Shown: positions 1 to 11,780, numbered from the stretch's first letter. The stretch: 64,000 bases of DNA from Halichondria panicea (GCF_963675165.1 NC_087382.1:434001-498000), one strand, 5' to 3'. Translations and numbers: made by a program. The notes: a model not told the origin generated them from the sequence alone.

Positions 1-231
1 CATCAGTAAGCTTCCTAGAAAAGCTGATTTGTTTTACGTCCGTCCCCTCGAAAATGTCCAACTCGAATCTCAAACATGGTATACTTGTGTCCCTGTAGGA
101 AAAAACAAACTGTACAAAATGGTGAACGACATGTGTACTCTTGCTGGGATTCTGGGAAGAACGAACCATAGCCTCAGAGCAACAGGAGCTACCGAGCTAT
201 ACAATGCTGGTGTTCCAGAGAATATCATTAA

Positions 232-1156
232 CCCTTTAACCGTCGGATTCTTAATTAACAGTGAAGTGAAATGTCTGTAAATTCTCTATCGGGTTTCCAG
301 AGCAATAAAATGCCTAGTAACCATATACCAATAGAATGCCCATACAACAAGGAATAAAATGGTGCAACATATGTTGCCATAACAACCACGGTTATTACGC
401 TCATCCGTTTTTATTATTTTAAATGCTCGGCCAGCGGTGAGATAAAATCCAAAAATTTTTTTTTATGGATCAGCCTATCATATAGTATAAAGGCTTGACT
501 AAGCTTGATTTTCACATCATATGAATGTAACAGTGCTAAGATATATCAATTTGAAGTACAATACGTACATGTATTACTATATCGGTGAACGATCTATGAA
601 ATTTACAAGCTCTACATAAAGACTGTTCATTACTGCTAATTCTATTTTAGCTATACTATACTTACTACTGATATTCTAGCTATACTATACTACTTGCCAG
701 AGTCACACAGTTTGCCCTCTCCTGGTCTTTCACCGTCCTGGTCCATAGCTCTAGCGTCTAGGTCCATGTCATGCATGTCCTCAGTCCCAGACAGTTCATC
801 AGCGTCTGGCATAAAGCTGGTAGCCTTTGGGAGGTATCCTACTATCCCCTCTCCTTCATAGGTACTGTCATCACCAGAGGAGACATCGCCATTGCTGTCC
901 TCAAGCTGTTCAAGCACATCGGCACAAGTAAACAACCTAGCCATAGCTCTAAACTTCGTGCGGTAAAATGCTAATGAAATTTTAACATAGCAACGTGGCT
1001 TGGAAAATTCTAGGCTAAATTGCACGTGATTCTATAGCTCTTCCTCTATACAGGGATGTGCGTAGTTCGAGCTACTTCCTAAGTATCGCAGAATTAGAAT
1101 TTCGCAAAAAAAGTCACTATTGCGGGCCACGATCGTGGCCCGTGACGGTTAAAGGG
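232..1156. mobile_element. Non-autonomous piggyBac-like element in TTAA
   Basis: The termini are exact inverted repeats: CCCTTTAACCGTC at 232-244 and its complement at 1144-1156. Each is flanked by TTAA (228-231 and 1157-1160), the piggyBac target duplication. The element is 925 bp and retains only the start of a transposase-like ORF on the minus strand. It interrupts a recombinase coding frame exactly at TTAA. Confidence 0.85.
690..944 (-). pseudogene. piggyBac-type transposase N-terminal remnant
   Basis: From ATG 942-944 on the minus strand an acidic stretch of about 84 residues begins MARLFTCADVLEQL and continues rich in Asp, Glu and Ser up to a stop at 690. Acidic, poorly conserved N-termini are typical of piggyBac-derived proteins. 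The DDE catalytic core is absent. The position inside TTAA-flanked inverted repeats supports the call; the sequence alone would not. The open frame extends upstream to 1025, but this Met is the more plausible start. Confidence 0.45.
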
Positions 1157-1350
1157 TTAAAGAGCGAACTGGGCATCGTTCTTTGGAGTGTCTACGCATG
1201 TACGAGCGTACCAGTGAGAAGCAACAGAATGCCGTGTCCAGAGTTTTATCTGCAAAAAAAGAAACCAGTTTCAATGTGGAGATGACAAAACTGGCAGAAA
1301 ACACAACGAACATGCATTGCAACTCACTCATGCATCTGTTCCAGTCATGA

Positions 1351-2289
1351 ACTTCCATAAATGCCAAGTGAACATCAACTAATACAGTCATGCATGGTCT
1401 ATCGCCGACAGTGGAGCTTCTCTCTACCATTAGTTATGTTATTATGTTACTGGACTACAATCATCTAGCTCTTATAATTATTTTGTTATTCCATTCATTG
1501 TAAATCACAATAAACTGTTATTGTTGTAGTTTGTAGCCCAGAGCAATCTATAGTACCGGTACTACAGCTCATAGTTCCCTGCTAAATACACTCAAATGGG
1601 ATCTAATGCTCGCCTTGTATAAGTTTTGTGATGGGATCAAGATATGGACTTTGCAATACAAGTTGGTGCAGTTATTGACATGCCTATGGGTCATTCCATA
1701 CGAATTCAACATTACCTAATGGCCGGGTGACTTCTCTAGAGTATAATTATGGTGAGGTAATAACACACATAAGAATTTAGGGTTATTTATTTTATGGCTT
1801 TTGAGGTATGGCCATCTGAATAATGCCGACGGTTTCACTCACTTAGTTGTACGTAAAGTACGTAAAGAGAAACAACTTATGATCAGAGTGTTTCCAAGGT
1901 GTATGACTAATATCATCTTGTAGCTTATGTAACATGGTTTCACATGGTATGTTATGCGGCTTCTATTAATTAATTTACTGATTATGGGATACATGTTAAA
2001 ATTGATTTAGATTTTTCTTTGAAACGGCGAATCGAAATTTTTTCCTCGCAAATCCAGACAAAATGGCAAACTGAAAAAGAGGAGGGGCTGTCAGTAGAAT
2101 AGAGTACTGCGCATGCGCAGTGTAAATTGCTTAGCTGAATCAGCAATAATTTTATTGATAAACTGCTGGAGACAAAGGCCACTGCAAAATAATAATAAGG
2201 GAAGCAGTAGGAAATTCCTTCTGAAAAACAGCACGCTCAGTGAAATCTTTATCAGATAATTACTAATCACGTTCGTTTGCAACGAATTA
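1351..2289. other. No gene recognised
   Basis: AT-rich sequence without a supported coding region. It contains one perfect palindrome TGCGCATGCGCA at 2108-2119 (NRF-1-like). Short open frames here have no recognisable motifs. Confidence 0.5.
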
Positions 2290-3054
2290 GAATTGTGAGA
2301 CTTGACCATTTTGCTTCCTGAGTCTCAATTGCAGTGAGAAAGGAACTAACAATTTCGCTTTGCCCGTTACTGTCCACAACAATCATGAGATATAAAGCTC
2401 ATTAAGTCTGTATGTGGCATCAACCATGATAACTTCTGGATAGGAAGCAAAAGTAAATTTCATAATAGGGTCTTGAAACAAAATTCCCGTGAATGTTTCG
2501 TCATCAGCTGTAAAAATTTCAACCGTTGAACCTACATGGATTAAATGATGTTGCTTAATATTTGCTAAAACATACCATCAATAGCTCTCAATTTTGTTAC
2601 AAGAGCATCCACCTATAATTATATATCAGTTTTTGAACCTAGACTGGTTTGCGTGTTGCTAGGACCACGACTTTTCCGATAGATTTACTGTTATTTTAGC
2701 AGTTTCTTATTAACTTTAAGCTTCAGTAATTTTTCAACACCTTCTCTTTCGTTTTCATCAAGTCTTCTTTGTTGAGGAAGGCGATCATAAATGTCCTAAT
2801 AATTTTTATTACGTAAATATAGACAAATCGGGTCATACGTACAAATACTGACATAGATCTACATGTGTTCAACTATGACCATTCACATCAAATACCAGCT
2901 CACAACTAATACCTACGAAATACCTAGTTGTCACGTCTATAGATACCTTATCAACTGCATGGTTATGATCTTCAGATAAATCAGTTACTACAAGGCTTTG
3001 TCTGTCAACGCAAGCGCTCGCGCTCAGTTTAAGCTTGATTCCTGCTTGATTCAT
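2290..3054 (-). pseudogene. ZSWIM3/MULE-type transposase relic
   Basis: Read on the minus strand, three blocks appear in the correct order. About 3054-2940 is a FAR1-like zinc-binding segment with VVTDLSEDHNHAVD. About 2795-2720 is a linker (RLPQQRRLDENE). About 2545-2290 is the start of an RNase-H-like MULE domain with FTFASYPEVIMVDATYRLNE, in which VDATYR carries the first catalytic Asp. Stops and frame changes separate the blocks (for example after NKKLLK near 2700) and the rest of the catalytic domain is missing. The architecture matches ZSWIM1/3-type, Mutator-derived proteins known from animals. It is relevant as a possible relative of whatever mobilised the 9-bp-TSD MITEs in this window. 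Confidence 0.65.
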
Positions 3055-3059
3055 TCATA

Positions 3060-3570
3060 GGAGGTAATGATTCATAGGAGGTAATAACACTTATTATTTT
3101 TATGGTAGTTTAATATGGCTATGAATGAAATACCATAAACCTTTGTTTGCATCTCTGCCCCGTTCCTTCATTTTTATGCTTCTTTCCCCCCAAAACACAA
3201 GTAAAATAAATTGTATAGTAGATGAGACCAGGGTTGGCACCTTCCACACGCTTTGGAATTCGATTCTTTGCCATCTTTAATGTTCTAGAGTCTCTTTTAG
3301 ATAACTGGACACATTTAATTTGTCCTTCTGATAGGACCTAATCTAGGCATCTAGCTCTCCATAGGAAGAGAAACTCTCACCAACTACTAATTCAGCAGCC
3401 ATTAGTTTTGTTAATACATGTACTCGATATTATTTTTGTACCTAAATAATGGGCACTGTGCGAGTTATGCGCATGCGAAATGTTGAGTGCCGGACGAATA
3501 GTATTGCTATAGTGATGTCCGATTGCCAGACGGATAGCCACTGCATAATGAAGATGATGTATATATAATC
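3060..3570. other. Upstream region of locus 1
   Basis: No coding region seen. A short direct repeat (TTCATAGGAGGTAAT, about 3053-3087) lies at the left edge. The right part (3571-3586) is the 3' end of the leader exon that recurs before every Death-domain exon. Confidence 0.4.
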
Positions 3571-3707
3571 CTCTAGATTAATATCAGTGAGTACAGACTA
3601 GACAGCACTGTATATACTGTAGATCATAATCATTGCACATGCACTCCCAATATAAACTATGCTCATACATTTCACTGCAATATCTTATTCCACACTCTAC
3701 AGAGAAG

Positions 3708-6700
3708 ATGTCTGACTATCTCACAATAGCAGATCTAAACAAAGTGTACCTCGCTACGTTTGAAGCTCGAATCAAGTGGCGAAACATCTTGTTGATGCTC
3801 GAAGTCTCTGCAGCTACAATTAGAAGCATCGGGAAAGAATGGAACAACTATCCTGATGACTGCTATCGTGAGGGGCTGTTGGAATGGCTGAATGAAGGAG
3901 AGAGAAGCTGGAAATCTATGGTCAAAGCATTGTCCAGTCCTACTGTGGGCCACGTTCACATAGCCAGGACCATTGAGAGAGATCATCTACAGTCTAGCAA
4001 TCCTACTGATGTGAAGTCAGAGGGTAAGTACCAATTAAGCATTTGAATGCATATCTCATACGCTTAATTTGTTAATATTTCACTCCCCCACCCACACAAT
4101 ATTCTACAGTTGACCAAAATCACCAGAAGATCAATGAAGATTTGACCATTTTCCTGGACGAGCCACTCGGTAGTGGTGCATTTGGAGCAGTCTTCAAAGG
4201 CAGCTACAGAGGCGATCCTTGTGCTATCAAACTATTACATCAGGTTGCTATGGAGATGCAGACAAATATTCCCGCCACCAAAAGTGAAGATGCTAGCGAT
4301 GCAATTGATCGTGAGAGTAATTTTCTCAAGTCGTTCCAGCACCCAAACGTTGTTCAGTTTTTGTCGACTGCTAAGCACCCCAAATCAGGTGGTACCATCC
4401 TCGTTGTTGAGCTGATGGATTGCAATCTGAGATCTTATATCTCCGGCCTTGGTGAAGAGTCCCTCACTAGCGAATGTGAAATTAGCCTCTCCAAAGACAT
4501 GGCTTGTGGTCTGGCCTACATTCACAGCAAGCAGATTATCCACCGTGACCTCTGTGGCGATAACGTCCTACTGAAGTTTACACTGCCAGTGCCTCTTGCA
4601 AAGATTTCCGACTTTGGTATGTCACGACTATACGATCCCTCCAAGCTTAGCTCCACCCTCACAGCCATTGGTCAGCGTAAAGGGTATCTACCTCCCGAGG
4701 CCTATCAATTAGAAGAAGAGAATTACGATAATAGCCTGGATGTGTTTTCCTATGGAGTGATTGTGGCACAAATTGTTTGCAAGCTAAAGACGATCAAATC
4801 AGCCAAGGATCGATCATTTCATGTTGCCCAGATCCCTCACACACACATGTTGAGGAAGCTTATCGACAGGTGTTTGCAAGAAGACAGGAGAAGGAGACCA
4901 TCTGCCAGGGACATCTGTGAGTCAATCAGATACCGTATTAGAAAAAATGGCGGGTATTATATTTGGCGAATGAGCCGACTTGGCAGTTTTTTAAAAGTTG
5001 GTGTCTCAGGCATGGCTACTACAGTAACAAGTGTTGCAAGGGTGCAGCTAATGCCTCTCACCATGTTTTTGCTTTCGCTCAAAAGTATTAGAGTGTTATA
5101 GAAGAGGTAAATAGTTTGCAATGTGCTTTGATTGTTTTACAAGGAAGGGGTGTCCACAGTTAATAGTGCATACTGATTGTCTTAAAATTAATGGCCTGTA
5201 GCCAAACAGTGAGAGCAAACCTTTGTCAAAGGCATAGTCAGTAGTCTGTGAGATAAGTATTAAAGACAGAATTCAATCACAAAAAGTAGTATCTACAACA
5301 AGCAGTCTAAACAGGACCTCAACAAAGAAGTTAATTCATTCTGCCAGGATCTGGGAGCTCAAAATGGATTCTCTTATACACGTTGGTATTGAGCGCGCAT
5401 GCGCATTACATCCAGGAATAAGAGGTGTATCTGCAAGGTCACAAAAATTAATAATAAAATGAGCTAGCTTCTTTAGCAGCCTCTTGTAGCTAACAAAAAG
5501 CTAGCGCTTTAGTGCAAGGCTAACTCATAATTATGTTGAATAGAGAGTTTGTGCGAACAGATGATGCTATGAAAGATTCTGAAGAGACTGCAACAGCCTT
5601 CAATGTGGGTCAAACTAGCCATAACTCGAGAAAGAAGCTTAGTTTGCTAATCCATGAATCAAAATCCAAGAGAACGTGGCTAGAAGCCTATAGAAGTTGT
5701 TAGTTTTCGTTGCATTGCAACCGTTGAGCAGTTACAGCTGGAACAGACACACACACACACAGTCAGCTTTAGACGGGCGTCGCCGCCCTACCTGAAGGAG
5801 GACAGGAACCAAGCCCATCTACAGTTTTGTTCGATCTGGCCTGTTACGCAATACATATTATGAATCTCATTATTTTAAGTGGGTGTTAGCCAATAGCGAT
5901 GAATATCACTTGTGTTGGTCACGCCTCTCAGTCAATCCAGTGTGTGCAAAATTACCACGTGTAAAGTTAAGTGGATGTGAAAACTGTAGATAAGCTTGGG
6001 TCCCGTTCTCCTTCAGGGAGGGCGGTGACGCCCATCTAAGTCAGCTTTACTGTATCCCTCGTGCGGCTACGCCTCGAGGCATAATAATATTGTGTCCCCG
6101 GAACACTTTAATTTGGCGATCTTTGGTTATTTTCCATGTATTATGAGTTATGCTTAATTACAATTCTAACCGTCAATTTTTCTATGGAACATTTAACTCT
6201 TACTTTAGACGATTTACTGCCAGTGGAGGAAACAAAGATGGAGTCAAAGGACATTCGACCAGTCAACCAGGTACGTACGTGTATAAGATTCCTATTTACA
6301 GCCACAACAACAATATAACTATAACTTAACTGAATGGGTTATTAATTTTGGTCTGTGAGTCAATTGTGTAAAGCATATTAAGCCACTAACTACACTTGTT
6401 GCATTTTGAGTGGGCAGATCAAAGGAAACACTGTGCCAATATCCGCCATATGGCAGGTCAAGCCTTGAACTGTGCCACTATCTAGATACTGGCATAGTAT
6501 GGCTGAAGTTACCTAAAGCCCACCCTCCACCCAGTAACCTGAAACGGTCCCTTTTGTAGTATAACACTGTTAAACAGATTCAGTGGTAGGCAGAAAACGT
6601 TTTTCATGCATCTGGTGCATTCCACAGCCACCACAAGTAGTTGAAACTAGTTGTCCTATAAAAGGAGTGATGTGTACACGGAAAGGAATGCACAAGGAAT

Positions 6701-7793
6701 GCAACAAATCAGTTGTTACACAGCTCACTACTGAGCCAATATATCCCATGTGGCACTGTGCATGTGTTACAACTATAACATAATTTGGAGTGTACTTATT
6801 TCCTGTGTTACTTTACGCTCATTCATTATTCAGGGTCCCCCTCCCAGAGAGTTGAGACCTCCACTCACTCTGAAAGGGAGAAGAGGGAAAGACATGCCAA
6901 TCAAGATGGGCTTCACTGTACAGAGTGTTGTTGTCGGTGACACGGTTTATGTTGGTGGAGGTGGTGGAAGTGGTACAGGCAATGATCATGACATGTGTAC
7001 AGTGATGAAGCTCGAGCAAGATCAATGGACCAAACTACCAGAGTACACTGCCAAGTGGTTCGCTCTGACATCACTCGCTAATCGACTAGTGCTGGTGGGA
7101 GGTCTTTATCCAAGAAACTACAAACGAACCGATCAACTTGCAGTATTTGAGTCAGGGAAATGGACTCACCCGTACCCACCAATGAACATTGCTCGTTCTT
7201 CCTGTGCAGCTATTTCCTTCAACAACCACATCATTGTAGCTGGTGGGGTAAATGATAAAGTTCGTATCTTCTCATCTGTTGAGTTGTTGGACGTGACATC
7301 AGAAATATGGTACATTGCTCAGTCACTACCTAACCCACGATCATCACTAAAATCAACTCTCATTGAAAACACCCTCTACCTAATGGGAGGGCACGCGTAC
7401 GATGGATTGTTGGGTAACACTGGGAGGTTAACCAAGACAGTGCATTACGTCGACCTCAATGAACTCATTGCAAAGGCCCATTCCAACCTGGACACACCTA
7501 CTCTTTGGCAGACCTTACAAGAAGTACCACTCGTGGGATCAGTTCCTCTCAGTATTGAGAGGTTACTATTAGCCGTTGGTGGACGAGACGACAGACAAAA
7601 GAACTTAAGTTTATCGATCCACTTCTACCAGCCTGACACCAGGAAGTGGGTGAAAGTGGGCGAAGACCTGCCTAATGAACGATACAACTGCACATGCTCA
7701 GTACTTCCTAGTGGAGAGGTCATTGTAGCCGGAGGACAGAAACAATCTAGTACTTGTATTCAACATGTGGATTTCTTTTCTATAAGTGCTTAA
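3708..7793 (+). CDS. Locus 1: Death domain - protein kinase - Kelch protein
   Basis: Four coding exons with matching phases: 3708-4023, 4110-4916, 6209-6270 and 6834-7793, giving 714 residues. ATG 3708 starts MSDYLTIADL, shared by four loci. A noncoding leader exon ends at the GTGAGT donor at 3587, with a CTCTACAG acceptor just before the ATG. Residues 1 to about 95 form a Death domain (KWRNILLML, DCYREGLLEWL, RSW..MVKALSS). Residues about 120-380 form a kinase: glycine loop GSGAFG (126-131), Lys146 in AIKLL, Glu174, HRDLCGDN with Asp252, DFG 273-275, then PPEA; all catalytic residues are present. A short linker exon leads to about six Kelch blades (repeated VGG/AGG...W). No coiled-coil exon was found. 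Intron 3 (4917-6208) holds a MITE. A cytosolic signalling or sensor role is inferred. The open frame past 4916 is read-through of a GTGAGT donor. Confidence 0.88.
5770..6038. mobile_element. MITE family C, copy 1 (Mutator-like)
   Basis: A 269-bp element with terminal inverted repeats TAGACGGGCGTCGCCGCCCT at the left and an imperfect complement at the right (...CGCCCATCTA). It is flanked by a perfect 9-bp duplication AGTCAGCTT (5761-5769 and 6039-6047). A 9-bp duplication is the Mutator-superfamily signature. It sits in the third intron of locus 1. A second copy is at 47140-47383. Confidence 0.85.
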
Positions 7794-8332
7794 TTGTTTT
7801 GGCACTTAATTGTTATAATGTCGTGCATTGAGTTAACAATTAACGTATACATACAATCTTGGTATGGTTACATGTATTTATGTTGTTTCTACAAGACTGA
7901 ATTATTGCAAAAACAATGAATTGAAAGCACCGCGGGTGCTGATGCCTCGGTGGAGGTGCCAAAGCTACATGGCATATAAAGCTACTAATAGCGTTTTTAC
8001 ACACATTATATCATGAAAATTTGATGAACAATCTTGCATAGATAATTTCCATGCAGGTAGAATCCAGAATCGCAGGGAAACTAAAAGAGTGGGTAATGAT
8101 CGACCATGAGTAGCTGCTGATGTCATCAAAAATAGTAGAAGATAGTAAAATTTTGTAGTTTTTCAGTGTTATCACAGCAATGGAATAAGCATAGAGAATG
8201 TTCTTGGTATCAAAATGTAGCCCATTTATCTGTGTACTTACTACAGAAATTATAAGCTAAGCTATTAATTTTTCAGAAGTTATTACTCTAACTACCTGAA
8301 AACCAGTAAATCATGAATTATAGACACTGTGA
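7794..8332. repeat. 3' flank of locus 1 with a MITE A fragment
   Basis: About 7925-8110 is an inverted, truncated copy of MITE family A: the end GCACCGCGGGTGCTGATGCC followed by the GTGGGTAATGATCGAC part. No gene is recognised. Confidence 0.55.
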
Positions 8333-8762
8333 ACATATGTGACAGGCTCTGGGAAAACCAGACTATTGGAGCAGAATTTAGTATTGAGCTACAGCTAAAT
8401 TTATGCCTACAGTATAAAATCTCAAATAAAATGTTATTGATGTATAAGTATCTACAGTCCTTCTACTACCTCTCTGTAAAATCTGATGCTCTAAATCCAA
8501 CTCTTTCCATCGAAACGCTTCGTCCAAAGTTTCGCTATTACCTTATTTTTCCTAATTAAGCAATCTTTGAGAGTCGTTTTTCTCGATACTACATTTTACG
8601 GCTTCGAGTTTCCAACGCGCATGACTCGGGTATGAAACTAGGTATGTGAACACTAAGCATATCATTGTGTAGGCAATGCTCTGCTCTATTATTTGGTACA
8701 TTAATCACACATATTTTAGTCTGCTCCAATAGTCTGGTTTTCCCAGAGCCTGTCACATATGT
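8333..8762. repeat. Perfect 43-bp inverted repeat carrying a P-loop coding fragment
   Basis: Positions 8333-8375 and 8720-8762 are exact inverted copies separated by 344 bp. Read towards the centre, each arm encodes YVTGSGKTRLLEQ, a Walker A motif (GSGKT). The right arm continues outward into HPFMGLTYV on the minus strand, so it carries the longer coding context. The source is probably a helicase or other P-loop NTPase gene fragment. No open gene remains. Confidence 0.7.
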
Positions 8763-8879
8763 AAGACCCATAAAGGGATGGTCAGGATACCTAAATTAAC
8801 CATTCAACAATTATCTTATGAAGTCTGAGACCATAGCTGTTTATAAGGTTAGTGATTACCCACTATAACAATTTGCTGT

Positions 8880-9060
8880 TGTTCTATTAAATGCCCCCAA
8901 ACCCACCACCTTATGTTTTCATGAACATTTTTTGGGATATATATTGTAGCTTATTCATTCACCTACACAATGGTATCAGCACCATTTCTTAGAAAGGTTC
9001 CAATCATAAGATATCAACATTTAAGTACAACCACTCACGCATTTGTGGTAATCTACTCTC
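8880..9060. repeat. Dispersed repeat shared with 36.2-36.4 kb
   Basis: This stretch matches about 36255-36410 in the same orientation, including CACAATGGTATCA and TTAGAAA(G/T)GTTCCAATC. A part (about 8930-8990) matches 35820-35850 in the opposite orientation. At 36 kb the minus strand has an open frame through the repeat; here the corresponding frame is broken. Function unknown. Confidence 0.5.
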
Positions 9061-9146
9061 TAAGCTGGATGCACTACCTGACATATATACACAAGTAAGT
9101 TTAACTGAGTTCATTTTAATTACATACAGCTCTGAATATTTTACAG

Positions 9147-10824
9147 GGAATTGCTGGTGATGAGTCTGCGATAAGTGACCAGATAAGTGCAAGCTTCAGC
9201 ATGGTTACCGACTACGCATACGACTGGCATAGTGATGAAAGTTTGGTCATGGACCACAGTGACACCCTTACTGCTGGACTTGATCTGTCGGCAACTGATA
9301 GTGTGACACCACACGACGATGGTGATGGTGATGTTGTGCAGAAATTAGTAGCTCGTGAGCCGGCAATTATTAAAACGAGTTGCAGTCCACTTCCAAACCC
9401 TTGTCCTGTCCCAGAAGTGTTCAGTCTAGTAAGAGGGTAATGCTGGCCCTGAGTAGCAACAAGCTTCAGGGGAATACGAAACTGTCATTGATTCGGGAGG
9501 CGAGTCAGTTCTACTACGGTTTATGCCCCAGACCAACTGCAGCAGAATATGACATCATGGCCAAGACTCTAAGTGGCAAGTACCCGAATCTCCGCAGCAA
9601 AATACTCGTAAACGGATGTGACAATGTGAGTTTGAAATGATATTTTGTATAAAAATGCATGTGGTGTTATATACTGATTATACAGATACCCTTATATTCT
9701 ACACACAACATGCAGTACTCTCTTTGACAGCAGTTGAGTATGGCATATCGGAACAAACGAAGGACTTCGACACCAATTCCGAAGAGTAGCAGGTCAACGT
9801 TAGTTGTATTATCTGCAGCAAAACTAGCAGCTAAGGTGGTCAACGGTGATCCTCCAGTTGTTAGAGATGAAGCTGCCTACGCCAGATTTTCGATTCAGTC
9901 CTGAGCACCACAAACTAGCAATGGCTCAAGAATTTGTTCTGACCAAAGAATGTGAATGTTTTATAAACAGTTCGACAGTAACCATCGACACAAGCACAAA
10001 TTCTGATAATACTATCATTTCAGACTCAAGTGATTCATCCGAGTCAACTATCTGGAAGAAAATTGATCATTTTCATCTCTACCACCAAGACCACAGTATT
10101 CTGCTAAGCCGTAATGCCTGATTGAATGACAATCATGTAAATTGTGCCCAATACCTGCTAAAAAAGCAATTCACTCCATCTGCATGGCCTACGGTGCTCT
10201 ATGTTACAACAGTCGCAATATATCAGTCCTCTCTCACAGGAGTCTCTACAAATTTTGCACATTTCTAGCAACCATTGGATAGCTCTGTCTACACTTCAGT
10301 GCAGTACCACAAATTTGATTCCCACTGCATGTCTATACGACTCGTTGTATAGGGGAATAAGCATGGACACTCAAACACTTTTGGCCAAGTTTCTAGCAAA
10401 TGGAACAAGAGACTCAGAGCAACAACTTTCCGTCGCTGTAGCAAATGTGGCACAACAATCAGGCGCTTCAGACTGTGGATTGTTTGCTATTGCTTTCATT
10501 ACGCATTTAGCACATAGCCTAAACCCCTGCTACTGCAATTTCAAACAAAATGCAATGAGAGAGCATTTCTTGAAATGCATTGACCAAGCAACCATGACAC
10601 CCTTTCCGACTAACTCACAAAGAACAGCCAGATTAGCGATAACAAAGGAAATAGTAGAGATTCAATTGTATTGCTACTGTAGACTGCCTGATAATGGCTC
10701 AAAAATGGTTGAGTGTGAGAGCAGCGGGTGTAAACTGGGAGGCTGGTTTCACCTCAAGTGTGTCAATGCTTTCGAAGTGAAGAAAAACAATAAATGGATC
10801 TGTAACAATTGTAGAGGAGTATAA
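9147..10824 (+). pseudogene. Ulp1-like cysteine protease with C-terminal PHD finger, degraded
   Basis: An acceptor at 9145-9146 opens an exon with DESAISDQISA. This is followed by a block with FYYGLCPRPTAAEYDIMAKTL (about 9420-9630), a probable intron (GTGAGT about 9627, acceptor about 9731) and a Ser/Asp-rich spacer. The Ulp1/SENP (C48-type) protease follows: LNDNHVNCAQYLL, then SSNHWIAL (His), CLYDSLYRG (Asp) and QQSGASDCGLFAIAF (Gln and Cys). A PHD finger follows (CYC...C...C...H..C...WICNNC). Damage includes a TGA where Trp is expected just before LNDNH (10120-10122) and a frame change near 10180; 10201-10824 is open. Ulp1-PHD proteins are often transposon cargo in invertebrates, but no terminal repeats were found around this copy. 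Confidence 0.65.
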
Positions 10825-11163
10825 TTTTTATGTACATTTACAATTCACAATGCAATGCATTTTCATTTCACAATGCCCCCTATAATTATACTTTAAATTC
10901 ATAATAATTATACATAATAATTTATATATATAAAGCTATACCTATACTATAGCTATAGACTTATAATTATCAGTATAGCTATAGTGAAACCCATAATAAC
11001 TAGCTAGCTAGCTATAGATCCACTGCACGTCATGCAGGAGAATTTGGAAGAGCTGGAATAAGAAGGACAGCTGGTAGAAGAATAGTTTAAACCTGGAACA
11101 ACATGAACAATGTGTTGCCGTGATGATATAGACTTTATAGAGCTGTTATGGGCCCCTGCAGTC
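10825..11163. other. AT-rich spacer, no gene recognised
   Basis: Contains TATA-rich and TAGCTAGC-type simple sequence. No coding motif recognised on either strand. Confidence 0.45.
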
Positions 11164-11300
11164 CTTGAAATCTTCTGAAATCTTCTAAAATCTCTAAAAT
11201 TATTGAAATCTTCCAAAATCTTCTGAAATCTCTAAAATCTTCAAAATCTCTAAAATCCGTAAAATCTTGTAAAATCTCCCGAATCTCGAGATTTTAAAAT
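11164..11300. repeat. Degenerate minisatellite (AAATCTTCT-type)
   Basis: About fifteen imperfect tandem units of 8-10 bp, variants of AAATCTTCT and AAATCTCT, run through this stretch. No reading frame is implied. Confidence 0.75.
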
Positions 11301-11780
11301 CCCGTACACAAATTGTCATAGTGTCGGACCCCTCGTAACATAATTAGTGAAAGTTCAAGTGATGTCCGACCTCCTCTGCCCTCGAAGTACCATCCGTGTT
11401 TCCCCGCGGTTTTAATCGAGGCTTATTTCCAACGTGGGTCTAACATGAATAATTCATGAGAATTGTTTTTGCTGTCTGTAAAAAGTCCTTCAACTTCATC
11501 ACATACTTGTGGCCATTTGGGACACAGCATACTACTTAGTGACACAACCTTAGCTATATCATAGTAGCTAAACTAACACAAGCATGAAAAATCGCATTCT
11601 TTGTTCATAAACTTTGCTACGCCCACTGATTCACCCTTCACTGCACTTCCGCCTTTTCCGATTTCTGGCTTTCTGGATCTGGTCCACGTCCACGTCCTAC
11701 AAGCACATCTTCCTCGTTTATATCTATGGTTCTCTGTACACTGTGAAATCAAAGTGAAGATACTGTAGCCTGGGGATCAT
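11301..11780. other. Upstream region of locus 2
   Basis: No coding region recognised. The right end (about 11762-11783, GTAGCCTGGGGATCATTCA) is the leader-exon sequence that ends at a GTGAGTGCAGAC donor at 11784, as in the other family members. Confidence 0.45.

Larger units (their letters stand above)
2..1350 (+). pseudogene. Crypton-like tyrosine recombinase, C-terminal part, split by a transposon
   Basis: The frame is open from the window edge to 231 and encodes a tyrosine-recombinase fold with the catalytic block NHSLRATGAT (His and Arg of the active site). Reading stops inside an inserted piggyBac-like element. If the insert (232-1156) and one TTAA copy are ignored, the same frame resumes at 1161 with GHRS (second catalytic His-Arg) and LRMYER (candidate nucleophilic Tyr), ending at TGA 1348-1350. 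The family resembles Crypton-derived DUF3504 proteins (ZMYM2/QRICH1 type). The N-terminal part lies outside the window. Both halves look otherwise undamaged, so the insertion is probably fairly recent. Host-domesticated gene or transposon copy cannot be decided here. Confidence 0.72.

Noticed and set aside
4917-5101. C-terminal extension of the locus 1 kinase frame
   Set aside because: It follows a good GTGAGT donor conserved in loci 2 and 3, and the extension has no counterpart in paralogs; it is intron read-through.
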